A DNA stretch of 64,000 nt from Cycloclasticus sp. Lineage in GTDB: Bacteria > Pseudomonadota > Gammaproteobacteria > Methylococcales > Cycloclasticaceae. A program made the translations under genes and the position numbers. Every line of letters starts with the position of its first letter. Within the stretch, counting starts at the first letter, position 1. The stretch covers positions 93,189 to 157,188 of the forward strand of contig PADC01000011.1 in assembly GCA_002700385.1 (NCBI GenBank), in the 5' to 3' direction. Shown here in pieces: positions 17,477-26,683 of this stretch. The notes under the pieces were generated by a model. The model made no database searches. It saw nothing but the letters and a program-made list of their open reading frames with translations, and was not told the DNA's origin.

Positions 17477-18253
17477 TTATGCCACTATAAAAAACGGATT
17501 TAGTAAGTTTTGTTTATTGTATGCCAAACCAGCCATTTTTTCGCCTTGCTGATAAACATTGATAACCTTGCCAGCTTCTAAAACAACCGCATGTGCCGCG
17601 GCGGTATCCCATTCCATCGTTGGCCCAAGTCTTGGGTATATATCAGCCTCGCCTTCTGCAACTAAACAAATTTTTAAAGAGCTGCCGATAGAGACCAGCT
17701 CTTTTTGTTTATCTGTTTGTATCGCGTCAACATATGCTTGCGTCTCTTCGGACATGTGCGAGCGACTTGCCACTATTTTATAGGTTTCTCGTTGATGCGC
17801 TTTTTTTATTGGCAGTTGCTTTGCGTCCTTAAAAGCCCCTTCGCCTTTTTTTGCCCAATACATTTGGTTTAACGCGGGGGCATAAACAACGCCTAAAACG
17901 GGGACACCTTGGTGTATCAGCGCAATATTGACCGTAAATTCCCCATTTTTTTTAACAAATTCTTTCGTCCCATCCACGGGGTCTACCATCCAGAAATAGT
18001 CCCAGCTTTTTCTTTCTTCATAAGGGATATTTTTCCCTTCTTCAGACATTAGTGGAATTGACGTATTATTTTGTTGATCTAAAACTTTTAAGCCACGCTC
18101 AATAATGGCATGTGCCGTTTTATCTGCTTCAGTCAAAGGCGATTCATCGGCTTTATATTCAATTTCAACGTCTTTTTGATAAATGTCCATGATCGCTTCA
18201 CCGGCTTTTTTTGCCAACGCGACAACATCCTGTACGTCTATTTTATTTAGCAT
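17477..18253 (-). CDS. cysQ: 3'(2'),5'-bisphosphate nucleotidase CysQ
   Basis: Hydrolyses PAP, the by-product of sulfotransferases, to AMP, and may also trim PAPS. The 258 residues show the lithium-sensitive phosphatase motifs: PLTEADKTAH near the start, a metal site at SEEGK, FWMVDPVDGTKEFVKKNGEF with the WxxDPxDGT signature, and EWDTAAAHAVVLEAGG-like text near the C-terminus. It ends the cysDN-DUF2061-cysC-cysQ group and starts one base after the cysC stop. Removing PAP matters most when sulfotransferases are active, which fits the polysaccharide locus next door. Confidence 0.95.
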   Translation of the reverse strand: MLNKIDVQDVVALAKKAGEAIMDIYQKDVEIEYKADESPLTEADKTAHAIIERGLKVLDQQNNTSIPLMSEEGKNIPYEERKSWDYFWMVDPVDGTKEFVKKNGEFTVNIALIHQGVPVLGVVYAPALNQMYWAKKGEGAFKDAKQLPIKKAHQRETYKIVASRSHMSEETQAYVDAIQTDKQKELVSIGSSLKICLVAEGEADIYPRLGPTMEWDTAAAHAVVLEAGKVINVYQQGEKMAGLAYNKQNLLNPFFIVA

Positions 18254-18254
18254 G

Positions 18255-18848
18255 TTAGATATAAGCGTGTTGTTTAAGGTAATCCACCACCTGTGCCGCT
18301 GCTTCTTCGATACTGATGCCGTGATTGACTACGTGTAGCTCGGGTGTTTTCGGTTCTTCGTAGGGGGAGTCTATACCGGTAAAGTCTTTAATTTCTCCCG
18401 CCCGTGCTTTTTTATAGAGGCCTTTTGGGTCTCTTTGTTCACAAACGCTCAAGGGCGCATCAATAAAGACTTCAACAAATTGGCCTTTCATCGCCATGTT
18501 TCGCACCATTTCCCGGTCTTTTTCGAACGGTGAAATAAAAGCCGTCACCACCACTAAACCGGCATCACAAAATAAATTAGCCACTTCGCCAACACGGCGA
18601 ATATTTTCTACGCGATCTTCTTCACTGAAGGTAAGCCCCTTATTCAGCCCTTGGCGAACATTATCACCATCCAATAAATAGGTATGCTTTTTCATCCCAA
18701 ACAGCAGGTTCTCTACGGCATTTGCAATGGTTGATTTGCCACTGCCGCTCAGCCCTGTAAACCATAAAATACAAGGCTTTTGCTGCTTTAGAATCGCACG
18801 CTGTTGTTGACTCACATGATGCTCATGCCAGACCGTATTGTTAGTCAT
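18255..18848 (-). CDS. cysC: Adenylylsulfate kinase CysC
   Basis: Phosphorylates APS to PAPS. The 197 residues are standard length. It has WFTGLSGSGKSTIANAVE with the P-loop at 32-40, LLDGDNVRQGLNKGLTFSEEDR for APS binding, NIRRVGEVANLF, and VVTAFISPFEKDREMVR. The KKARAGEIKDFTGIDSPYE block also matches. All APS-kinase motifs are intact, in contrast to the divergent DUF2061-linked homologue just upstream. It lies 65 bases downstream of that gene and one base before cysQ. Here the PAPS is likely meant for sulfotransferases, since no cysH or cysIJ gene is in view. Confidence 0.96.
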   Translation of the reverse strand: MTNNTVWHEHHVSQQQRAILKQQKPCILWFTGLSGSGKSTIANAVENLLFGMKKHTYLLDGDNVRQGLNKGLTFSEEDRVENIRRVGEVANLFCDAGLVVVTAFISPFEKDREMVRNMAMKGQFVEVFIDAPLSVCEQRDPKGLYKKARAGEIKDFTGIDSPYEEPKTPELHVVNHGISIEEAAAQVVDYLKQHAYI

Positions 18849-18913
18849 TTTTTATAATTCCTGAATTTTGTACGCTAATTAATGCCACCGTGACATCCTT
18901 GTTTTGAAACCCA

Positions 18914-19639
18914 TTATTTCACGTAATGTTTCTTGATGTATTTAACAATGAGCGAGGCCGCCTCGTCCACACTTGTTGTCTCTGTATTGATCACAATCTC
19001 TGCTCGTTGCGGCTCTTCGTAGACCTCATCGACACCCGGGAAATTTTTAAATTCTCCTGCTAATGCTTTTGCATAAGCCCCTTTATAATCACGGCTTTTG
19101 CACGTTTCAACGTCGGCTTTCACATACACGATAACGTTGTTTTTGACCATATCACGAATAGCACGTCGTGACTCTTTGTAAGGGGAAACAAACGAAGCCA
19201 CTGTAGATATTGAGTTATTCTGCAGCGTACAGATCAGGTTGCCAATGCGATGCATATGACGATTTCTATCCTCTCGCTCATACCCAATGTCGGGGATTAA
19301 ATCGCGAATATCTTTCGAATCAATGCGTTCCAGAGGAATGTCAATTTTCTCTAATTCGTCATACACCTTGTCGGCAATGGTCGTTTTTCCACTAAGAGGC
19401 AAGCCGGTAAACCATAAATTAAAAGGCTCAATTCTTTTTTTACCCCAACGCACTTTAAACCAGGCCCTTTCATGAAGCCAAAACAAGCCAATTTTTAACG
19501 TGGTTTCTATCGCACCTGCGGCAATAGCCAGATCAAGCCGATCAAAGAACACATAAACAATAACAATGGTGGTGGTGGTTGCAACAAGCCGCCACGTAAT
19601 TCCTTTTACGATAGAACGTTTATTGGTCTCTTTGTACAT
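18914..19639 (-). CDS. DUF2061 membrane domain fused to divergent APS kinase domain
   Basis: A 241-residue fusion. Residues 5-65 are a DUF2061 unit with two hydrophobic segments (about 15-32 and 36-54) ending in FWLHERAWFKVRWG. Residues 72-240 resemble APS kinase: P-loop FTGLPLSGKTT (77-87), REDRNRHMHRIGNL, VASFVSPYKESRRAIRD and KNFPGVDEVYEEP. Against CysC, the APS-site motif DGDNVR reads DSKDIR and the ENIRR block reads NRHMHR, so substrate use may differ. The DUF2061 part should anchor it in the inner membrane. It lies between cysN and cysC. It may be a membrane-bound APS kinase, a regulator, or a kinase for another adenylylated ligand. Confidence 0.85.
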   Translation of the reverse strand: MYKETNKRSIVKGITWRLVATTTTIVIVYVFFDRLDLAIAAGAIETTLKIGLFWLHERAWFKVRWGKKRIEPFNLWFTGLPLSGKTTIADKVYDELEKIDIPLERIDSKDIRDLIPDIGYEREDRNRHMHRIGNLICTLQNNSISTVASFVSPYKESRRAIRDMVKNNVIVYVKADVETCKSRDYKGAYAKALAGEFKNFPGVDEVYEEPQRAEIVINTETTSVDEAASLIVKYIKKHYVK

Positions 19640-19730
19640 TGATTACATACATCCTGAAACTTCAAAGGATCAATCTTAACTGTTCAGGCTTGTTTACACC
19701 AACTATATGATGACATCCATGTCATTTTAG

Positions 19731-21167
19731 CTACAACTCATCAAGCGAGCGACAACCCCATTCAGGAAAGTTTTCCCGGATCATTTTATTCAGATCTTTT
19801 TCAAACGCCGAATACTCACGAACCCTCTTTTGTTGATCAACTTTGGTCGACGCTTTCTGAATCATTCCCGCCGCCAGCGTTGCGTGGGTGTACTTATCTA
19901 TAACAATAAAACTCCCTGTCCCTTTAATATCGGCATACGGATCAAAGGAGATTGCTTTATTCAACACCAACTGGCACTGGGCAATTTCATTCAGCTGAAG
20001 TTCTGCCGCCTTTTTCTTCTCCAAGGTGTTTACGTCAATCTTATGATGGATTTGTTTAAATTGTCCCGGCACAACATTCGTGGCTCGTTTAATTAAATAG
20101 TCTGTGTTTGGCTGCATTGGAATCTCGCCCATCCAGACTAACATCACTTCTAATTGATCGGCCATTTCAGGAATATCGGCAGTTTTGACCATCATATCGC
20201 CACGGCTCACATCCACTTCATCTTCCAATGTCAGTGTTACTGCCATCGGCGCAAAGGCCTCACCCACATTCATCTCTTCTTCATTCACGGCCGGTTGGAT
20301 CACCTGTTTAACGATGGATGTTTTCTTTGATGGCAACACCGTGATTGAATCACCAACTTTAACCGTGCCTGCGGCAATCGTGCCACAAAACCCTCTAAAA
20401 TCCAGATGAGGCCGATTAACGTATTGAACGGGCAAACGGAAATTATTCAGGTTAACGGTCTCTTCCAATGGAATGGTATCCAGCTGCTCCATCAAGGGAG
20501 CACCCATGTTCCAAGACATCTTCTCACTGCGATTCACAACATTGTCGCCTGTTAGTGCTGAAACCGGCACAAAAATAGGTGATTGAATACCGATCTCTTT
20601 GGCAAAGTTCAGGTATTCGTCTTTTATTTCATTAAAACGCTGCTCACTAAAATCCACCAAGTCCATTTTATTCACGGCAACAATGATATGCTTGATACCC
20701 AACAGGTTAGTAATAAAGCTATGGCGACGTGTTTGCGTTTGCACACCATGACGCGCGTCAATAAGAATAATAGCAAGATCCGCTGTCGACGCACCGGTGG
20801 CCATATTTCGCGTATATTGTTCATGGCCGGGCGTATCCGCGATAATAAATTTACGTTTATCGGTGGCGAAAAAACGATACGCAACATCAATCGTAATTCC
20901 TTGCTCCCTTTCAGACTGAAGCCCATCTACTAACAAGGCCAAATCCACCTCTTCGCCTGTTGTACCGTGTTTTTTAGAATCTTTATTGATCGCCGCCAAT
21001 TGATCTTCGAAAATCATTTTACTGTCATGTAACAATCGACCAATTAAGGTGCTTTTGCCATCATCCACGCTACCGCAAGTGATAAAGCGCAATAGCTCCT
21101 TATTTTCATGCTGATGAAGATACGCCTCAATATCTGATTCGATTAGATTGTTTTGCTCAATCGCCAT
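19731..21167 (-). CDS. cysN: Sulfate adenylyltransferase subunit 1 (GTPase) CysN
   Basis: GTP-hydrolysing subunit of ATP sulfurylase, which makes APS from sulfate and ATP together with CysD. The 478 residues show EF-Tu-like GTPase motifs: CGSVDDGKSTLIGRLL (31-46), EREQGITIDVAYR, ADTPGHEQYTRNMATG and AVNKMDLVDF. Barrel domains follow, with VQYVNRPHLDFRGFCG. There is no C-terminal APS-kinase extension as in NodQ-type fusions; kinase activity is supplied by separate genes downstream. It overlaps the cysD stop by one base, so subunit ratios are probably set by coupled translation. Confidence 0.97.
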   Translation of the reverse strand: MAIEQNNLIESDIEAYLHQHENKELLRFITCGSVDDGKSTLIGRLLHDSKMIFEDQLAAINKDSKKHGTTGEEVDLALLVDGLQSEREQGITIDVAYRFFATDKRKFIIADTPGHEQYTRNMATGASTADLAIILIDARHGVQTQTRRHSFITNLLGIKHIIVAVNKMDLVDFSEQRFNEIKDEYLNFAKEIGIQSPIFVPVSALTGDNVVNRSEKMSWNMGAPLMEQLDTIPLEETVNLNNFRLPVQYVNRPHLDFRGFCGTIAAGTVKVGDSITVLPSKKTSIVKQVIQPAVNEEEMNVGEAFAPMAVTLTLEDEVDVSRGDMMVKTADIPEMADQLEVMLVWMGEIPMQPNTDYLIKRATNVVPGQFKQIHHKIDVNTLEKKKAAELQLNEIAQCQLVLNKAISFDPYADIKGTGSFIVIDKYTHATLAAGMIQKASTKVDQQKRVREYSAFEKDLNKMIRENFPEWGCRSLDEL

Positions 21168-22081
21168 TAGAAATACCCCTCAATCTTTTTCTTTTCCATA
21201 GAGCCTGATTCATCGTGATCAATCAATCGGCCTTGGCGTTCTGACACCTTTGTTAACAACATTTCTTGAATAATTTCAGGCAAGGTTTCTGCATTTGACT
21301 CAACTGCGCCCGTTAAAGGATAGCAGCCCAAGGTTCTAAAGCGCACCTTTTCCATCACCGCCTTGGCGCGTAACTCTTCTGGCATACGGTCATCATCCAC
21401 CATGATCTTCGTACCACCGTATTCAACCACAGGGCGCTCTTTAGCAAAATACAAATCAGGAATTGGAATGCCTTCTAAATAGATGTACTGCCAAATATCC
21501 AACTCAGTCCAATTAGACAGTGGAAACACACGAATGGACTCGCCTTGTTGATGACGACCATTGTAGACATCCCATAACTCTGGACGCTGATTTTTTGGAT
21601 CCCACCGGTGATTCTTATCACGAAATGAATAAATACGTTCTTTCGCACGAGACTTTTCTTCATCACGTCGCGCCCCACCAAAAACAGCATCAAATTGATA
21701 CTGGTCTAACGCCTGCCGTAACCCTTCTGTTTTCATGATATCCGTATGCATAGAAGAGCCGTGCGTAAAGGGCGAGATATTCAGCTCCTCGCCTTTGGGA
21801 TTAATATGAACAATCAACTCCATTCCAACATCTTTTGCACGTTGATTACGAAACGCTATCATTTCTTTAAACTTCCATTGCGTATCCACATGCACTAGCG
21901 GAAACGGTGGGTTTGCAGGAAAAAAAGCCTTTTGCGCAAGATGCAACATAACCGACGAATCCTTGCCAACACTATAAAGCATGGCGGGGTTATCAAATTC
22001 CGCGATCACTTCACGTATAATATGGATAGACTCGGCTTCCAATCGCTTAAGGTGTGTTAATTGTTTTTTACTTATAACCAT
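21167..22081 (-). CDS. cysD: Sulfate adenylyltransferase subunit 2 CysD
   Basis: Catalytic ATP sulfurylase subunit of the PP-loop ATPase fold. The 304 residues include the PP-loop [15 protein letters not shown] (34-48), [16 protein letters not shown], and the family blocks [36 protein letters not shown] and [15 protein letters not shown]. It is the first gene of the sulfate-activation operon. A 73-base AT-rich gap divides it from the divergent glcF gene, and that gap must hold promoters for both directions. I could not recognise a CysB site by eye. Confidence 0.97.
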   Translation of the reverse strand: MVISKKQLTHLKRLEAESIHIIREVIAEFDNPAMLYSVGKDSSVMLHLAQKAFFPANPPFPLVHVDTQWKFKEMIAFRNQRAKDVGMELIVHINPKGEELNISPFTHGSSMHTDIMKTEGLRQALDQYQFDAVFGGARRDEEKSRAKERIYSFRDKNHRWDPKNQRPELWDVYNGRHQQGESIRVFPLSNWTELDIWQYIYLEGIPIPDLYFAKERPVVEYGGTKIMVDDDRMPEELRAKAVMEKVRFRTLGCYPLTGAVESNAETLPEIIQEMLLTKVSERQGRLIDHDESGSMEKKKIEGYF

Positions 22082-22154
22082 AATGTTTGTTTTAATTAAA
22101 TTATATATTATTTAATTATAATGAATTCTTTACATTTTTGCTTGTCTTATTGCT

Positions 22155-23330
22155 TTGACCATTCAATCTAAATTTTCTGATGTCGATCTCTGCGTCAAAT
22201 GTGGATTATGCCTGCCACACTGTCCTACGTATACCCTTAGCCAAAATGAAAACGAATCTCCCCGCGGCCGTTTAGCGCTCATTCAAGGCTGGTCGGAAGG
22301 CCAACTTGAACTGTCAGACACCTTAACCCAACACATCGGCAACTGCCTGACCTGCCGTGCGTGTGAAAAAATGTGCCCCGCTCAAGTGCCCTATGCTGAA
22401 ATCAGCAATCGCTTTCGCAGCGAGACCGCCACCTCCAGCACGCATCAACTTGGCCTGTTGGAACGTTCAGCTATAAAGGCGCTCACAGGGCCTTATAGAA
22501 AAGCCTTTAACGCGCTACTGCGTTTTTATTTAAAAACCGGCTTAAACAAATGCTCTTTAACGCTGAACGAGGTGCTTCCTGGCAAGGTGTTGGCCAATCA
22601 ATTAAAACAAACCTACCCTTCCCTTGCACCCGTTAAGCAAGGGCATGTTGCACTTTTTACGGGGTGTGCCAGCGAGGTGCTGGATTCGAAAACGATAAAA
22701 GACGCCATTTTCCTACTGCAACATTGTGGCTTTAACGTCACGCTACCTAAAACACAACGCTGCTGCGGTGCGATTGATCTTCATGCTGGGAACAAAAAGC
22801 AGGTCGAATTATATACCCAACAAAACCACCTTGCCTTTTCTGATAACAACTATGACGCGATTATTACCGTCGCCAGTGGTTGTGGCGCGACCTTATCTGA
22901 GTATGACCCTCCCTTAACGACTCAGGTCATCGATATAAGCGACTTTATTGCGCCTTTTTTGCCTGCTTTATCCTTTAAACCGCTGACAGCTTCAGCCTGG
23001 CTCCATACCCCTTGCACACTAAAAAATGTGCAGTCCAAGGGGACTGATATCGTAGAGCTGCTCAACAACATCAGTGAGTTGGACATTCGCTCTTTCAACA
23101 CGGATCAAATGTGCTGTGGAGCCGCTGGCACACAAATGCTCACCCACAAAAAAACAGCACAAACCTTGCGCAAACAAACGTTAATGCCAATAAAACAACG
23201 ACCCGCTGATTATTTACTAAGCAGTAACATCGGTTGCGCCCTGCATTTAAACGCAGGATTAAAATCCGAAGGACTTAACAGTCAGGTCTTACATCCGGTA
23301 TCATTGCTGTCACAACAATTAAAGGTTTAA
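22155..23330 (+). CDS. glcF: Glycolate oxidase iron-sulfur subunit GlcF-like
   Basis: Electron-transfer subunit of a glycolate or related hydroxyacid dehydrogenase. The 391 residues hold two [4Fe-4S] motifs, CVKCGLCLPHC (13-23) and CLTCRACEKMC. Two CCG domains follow, marked RCCGAIDLHAG and MCCGAAGTQML. The start is a TTG at 22155 with no good Shine-Dalgarno sequence; no in-frame ATG fits the length better. No GlcD or GlcE flavoprotein gene is nearby. It is followed after two bases by coq7 and then bioA. It could serve another FAD partner elsewhere in the genome. Confidence 0.85.
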   Translation: MTIQSKFSDVDLCVKCGLCLPHCPTYTLSQNENESPRGRLALIQGWSEGQLELSDTLTQHIGNCLTCRACEKMCPAQVPYAEISNRFRSETATSSTHQLGLLERSAIKALTGPYRKAFNALLRFYLKTGLNKCSLTLNEVLPGKVLANQLKQTYPSLAPVKQGHVALFTGCASEVLDSKTIKDAIFLLQHCGFNVTLPKTQRCCGAIDLHAGNKKQVELYTQQNHLAFSDNNYDAIITVASGCGATLSEYDPPLTTQVIDISDFIAPFLPALSFKPLTASAWLHTPCTLKNVQSKGTDIVELLNNISELDIRSFNTDQMCCGAAGTQMLTHKKTAQTLRKQTLMPIKQRPADYLLSSNIGCALHLNAGLKSEGLNSQVLHPVSLLSQQLKV

Positions 23331-23332
23331 CC

Positions 23333-23974
23333 ATGCAAAGAGCCTACTCTCCTGCCGACACCCTCATTGCTCATACCGACCGCGTATTACGCACCTTGAC
23401 TGGGCACGCCAAAACAACAGGGCGAGATAATCCGGCCAACACCCGTGATGAAAATGAATTAAGCGCGGATGAAGCAAAACTATCCGCTCAATTAATGCGC
23501 GTTAACCATGCCGGTGAAGTAGCGGCGCAAGCCTTATACCAAGGCCAATCATTAACTGCTCGCAACAAAGATGTACAGGAAAAACTCACGCAAGCGGCGG
23601 AAGAAGAAAACGATCACCTGGCGTGGTGTAAATCACGCCTTAATGAACTGGACGAAAAAACCAGTCTGCTAGACCCCTTTTGGTACTTCGGTTCTTTAGC
23701 CATTGGCGCCACCGCCGGCCTTGCCGGAGATAAGTGGAGTCTTGGTTTTTTAGCCGAAACCGAACGGCAAGTTGTGCAACATATTGACAGCCACCTCGAA
23801 AAATTACCCCATACCGACCAGAAGACACGGGCCATTCTTGAGCAGATGCGCGAAGATGAAAATCAACATGCCACCACGGCCATCGAACAAGGTGCTGCTG
23901 AGTTACCAAGCTTTATCAAACAAGGCATGCGCTTAACCTCAAAAATAATGACCAAAACCTCTTTTTGGATTTAA
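23333..23974 (+). CDS. coq7: Demethoxyubiquinone hydroxylase Coq7
   Basis: Di-iron monooxygenase that adds the last ring hydroxyl in ubiquinone synthesis, at the inner membrane. The 213 residues carry the ferritin-like iron ligands in LMRVNHAGEVAAQALYQGQ, EEENDHLAWCKSRL, GFLAETERQVVQHID and MREDENQHATTAIEQGA. A hydrophobic mid-segment is the presumed quinone/membrane contact. It starts two bases after glcF and ends six bases before bioA, so the three form one transcription unit. This is the Coq7 alternative to the flavin enzyme UbiF. Confidence 0.96.
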   Translation: MQRAYSPADTLIAHTDRVLRTLTGHAKTTGRDNPANTRDENELSADEAKLSAQLMRVNHAGEVAAQALYQGQSLTARNKDVQEKLTQAAEEENDHLAWCKSRLNELDEKTSLLDPFWYFGSLAIGATAGLAGDKWSLGFLAETERQVVQHIDSHLEKLPHTDQKTRAILEQMREDENQHATTAIEQGAAELPSFIKQGMRLTSKIMTKTSFWI

Positions 23975-23980
23975 CCCCAG

Positions 23981-25270
23981 ATGAGCGACAACTGGAACGC
24001 ACTGGTCGATTTCGACAAAAAACACCTATGGCACCCATACACCAGCCTGAGTCACCCCTCACCTGTTTTCCCAGTTAAATCAGCCTCTGGCGTCCGCATC
24101 ACATTGGTTGACGGGCGCGAACTGATCGATGGCATGTCTTCTTGGTGGGCAGCCATTCACGGCTACAACCATCCTGCCTTAAATGCAGCCATTGAGAATC
24201 AACTCAAATCCATGTCGCATATTATGTTTGGTGGGCTCACTCATCAACCTGCCGTTGAGTTAGCTCAACGCCTCATTCAAATGACACCAAATGATTTACA
24301 GCACGTATTTTTTGCAGACTCCGGCTCGGTTTCTGTTGAAGTCGCCATCAAAATGGCCATTCAATATTGGGCTTCACAAGGTCAACCAAAAAAACAGCGC
24401 TTACTGACCATCAAAAATGGCTATCACGGCGATACCTTTGGCGCAATGGCTGTCTGCGACCCCGATAACGGCATGCACCATTTGTTTAACGATGTTCTTG
24501 CTCAGCACCTCTTTGCACAAAGCCCAAACTGTTATGGCCAAGAACAATACGATCAAGAAGCCATTGATGACCTTGAGCAATTGCTGAAAAGCAACCGACC
24601 GACCATTGCAGCCGTTATGATCGAGCCCCTGGTTCAAGGTGCTGGTGGCATGCGTTTTTATAGCGCCGCTTACCTAAAAAAAATCCGCGACGTATGCAAT
24701 GAGCACGATGTTTTATTGATTCTTGATGAAATAGCCACCGGGTTTGGTCGCACTGGCAGTCTTTTTGCCTACGAGCAAGCCAGCATCGTCCCCGATATTC
24801 TCTGTGTTGGCAAAGCACTAACTGGAGGCTACCTAAGTCTGGCGGCTACCCTATGTTCCACCAAGGTTGCTCATGGTATCGGCGAAGGCCAGCACCCCAC
24901 CCTCATGCATGGCCCCACTTTTATGGCCAACCCTTTAGCCTGCGCGGTGGCAAATGCCAGTTTAGAACTCTTGCTCAATTCACCTTGGCAGCAGCGTGTC
25001 AATGCGATAGAACAACAACTGTTAGCCGAACTTCAGCCATGCCACCAGCTCAATGCCGTTAAAGATGTTCGAGTAAAAGGCGCTATCGGCGTCATTGAAA
25101 TGCACAAACCCATCGATATTCAGTGGATGCAACCACGTTTTGTGGAACTGGGCGTCTGGGTTCGACCTTTTTCGAACCTCGTTTATATCATGCCTCCCTT
25201 TATTATTGAAAAAGCAGAGCTAACTCAAATGACCTCGGCCATGAGACAAGTCGTTTCTGAAGTTCACTAA
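23981..25270 (+). CDS. bioA: Adenosylmethionine-8-amino-7-oxononanoate aminotransferase BioA
   Basis: PLP enzyme that makes 7,8-diaminopelargonate from KAPA with SAM as amino donor, a late biotin step. The 429 residues match the family. It begins with the BioA-type HLWHPYTSL. MSSWWAAIHGYNHPAL and FADSGSVSVEVAIKMA follow. ILDEIATGFGRTGSLFAYE carries the PLP-binding Asp, and ILCVGKALTGGYLSLAATL the Schiff-base Lys. HGPTFMANPLACAVANASL is also typical. No other bio gene is in the window, so the pathway is split. It closes the glcF-coq7-bioA unit. Confidence 0.97.
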   Translation: MSDNWNALVDFDKKHLWHPYTSLSHPSPVFPVKSASGVRITLVDGRELIDGMSSWWAAIHGYNHPALNAAIENQLKSMSHIMFGGLTHQPAVELAQRLIQMTPNDLQHVFFADSGSVSVEVAIKMAIQYWASQGQPKKQRLLTIKNGYHGDTFGAMAVCDPDNGMHHLFNDVLAQHLFAQSPNCYGQEQYDQEAIDDLEQLLKSNRPTIAAVMIEPLVQGAGGMRFYSAAYLKKIRDVCNEHDVLLILDEIATGFGRTGSLFAYEQASIVPDILCVGKALTGGYLSLAATLCSTKVAHGIGEGQHPTLMHGPTFMANPLACAVANASLELLLNSPWQQRVNAIEQQLLAELQPCHQLNAVKDVRVKGAIGVIEMHKPIDIQWMQPRFVELGVWVRPFSNLVYIMPPFIIEKAELTQMTSAMRQVVSEVH

Positions 25271-25452
25271 GTTTCAACTCAACCTCTGTGAGTTTAAAGT
25301 AACGGAAGGGCTTTGAATTATCGCCTTAAAGGAAATTTTATAATGAGCAAACTCGTACAATGACGCGCCCTGTTATTGTTAAATAAACAGCGTTACGCGG
25401 AGCCTTTGTAGCTCTATTCAAAAAAACAACGCCAAGCAAAGGAGAAACTCTG

Positions 25453-26190
25453 ATGATTTATCAACGTATCGGACTGATATTTTTTATGGTGTTTGTTTCG
25501 TCTGTCAACGCCGCGAACTCAGACAAACACCTCTTTATCCTTTCAGGTCAGTCGAACATGGTCGGTCTCAACCCCAGCACCTCTTTCACACCGATAGTCA
25601 AGGCAGCCTTTGGAAAAGATAACGTCACTGTTGTAAAGAATGCCCAGAATGGCCAACCGATTCGACGCTGGTACAAGCAGTGGAAACCGGCAACAGGAAA
25701 CAAACCAACGGCAACCGGTGACCTGTATGACCGACTGATGAAAAAAGTCCATGCTGCCACCAAAAACGAAAAGTATTCAACCGTAACATTCGTTTGGATG
25801 CAAGGCGAGAGAGACGCACATGATAAACATGGAGACGTTTATGCCGACAGCGTTCGAGGTTTAATACAACAACTCAGCTCAGATATGGGCCGCGATGATA
25901 TTAACTTTGTTATTGGTCGGCTCAGTGATCATGACATGGACAATACAATACTTCCGCATTGGACACTGGTAAGGCAAGCACAAGTTAAGGTATCGGAAGC
26001 TGATCCTCGCGGTGCCTGGGTCAATACCGACGACTTGAACGAAGGAAAGAATGAAAAGGGCCAACACATCATGAATGACCTCCATTACTCTGTCGACGGT
26101 TACAAAATTCTTGGCAAACGATTTGCCGAAAAATCCATTGAGCTGATACATAATAATGCCCAACAAATGGGTGCAGTAGAAAAAAAATAG
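25453..26190 (+). CDS. Secreted SGNH-type carbohydrate esterase (sialate O-acetylesterase-like)
   Basis: Predicted periplasmic or secreted esterase that removes acetyl or similar groups from sugars. The first 20 residues are a signal peptide (hydrophobic core LIFFMVFVSSVNA). Then comes the block FILSGQSNMVG with the likely nucleophile Ser34. VTFVWMQGERDAHD forms the third block. The C-terminal NDLHYSVDGY supplies Asp209 and His211. The 245 residues suit a single-domain DUF303/CE6-like enzyme. A strong Shine-Dalgarno (AAAGGAGA) precedes the start. It sits alone, 182 bases after bioA. Its real substrate is unknown; nothing ties it to the polysaccharide locus 9 kb away. Confidence 0.8.
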   Translation: MIYQRIGLIFFMVFVSSVNAANSDKHLFILSGQSNMVGLNPSTSFTPIVKAAFGKDNVTVVKNAQNGQPIRRWYKQWKPATGNKPTATGDLYDRLMKKVHAATKNEKYSTVTFVWMQGERDAHDKHGDVYADSVRGLIQQLSSDMGRDDINFVIGRLSDHDMDNTILPHWTLVRQAQVKVSEADPRGAWVNTDDLNEGKNEKGQHIMNDLHYSVDGYKILGKRFAEKSIELIHNNAQQMGAVEKK

Positions 26191-26296
26191 CTGTTCACTG
26201 ATGCACACAATACTTTCTAATAGACTAAAACGTTTTATATCGTGTACATTCCTAACAACCAACGCTCTCTATTCGAAACCCTAAAAAGGAGAAAAA

Positions 26297-26647
26297 ATGA
26301 ATGAAGTAACGCAACAAGCACCCAGTTCTGAAGGCACGGCGAAGGTCGTCTATATTCTTTATTTAGTTGGCATCATCTTTGGCCTGACTGGAATCATCGG
26401 GGTAGTGATGGCTTACATCAACAAACGTGAGGCACCCGACTGGTTACAAACCCATTATCAATTTCAAATCAGAACATTCTGGATTGGGCTGCTTTATGTA
26501 TTGATTGGCATGATATTGTCGATCATTCTTATCGGTTATCTGGTGCTTTTATTCTGGGTGGTATGGCTTGTTATTCGTTGCGTTAAAGGCATGAAGTCAC
26601 TCGACCAAAAAGAAGCCCACCCTGATCCTGCTGGTTGGCTGTTTTAA
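26297..26647 (+). CDS. DUF4870-like small membrane protein
   Basis: A 116-residue inner-membrane protein. A short polar N-terminus is followed by three hydrophobic segments (about 15-40, 57-80 and 80-98), with HYQFQIRTFWIGLLY between the first two. This is the pattern of the DUF4870/YMGG-like small membrane proteins common in pseudomonads. The start has a clear AAAAGGAG ribosome site. No catalytic residues are visible and function is unknown. A strong hairpin terminator follows the stop codon. Confidence 0.75.
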   Translation: MNEVTQQAPSSEGTAKVVYILYLVGIIFGLTGIIGVVMAYINKREAPDWLQTHYQFQIRTFWIGLLYVLIGMILSIILIGYLVLLFWVVWLVIRCVKGMKSLDQKEAHPDPAGWLF

Positions 26648-26683
26648 CTCTCTTCCGCAGAATGTAAAGTTAGCACATTCATC

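Noticed and set aside
25342..25362. Six-codon frame with a fair ribosome site between bioA and the esterase gene.
   Set aside because: Too short to support, with no regulatory structure beside it.
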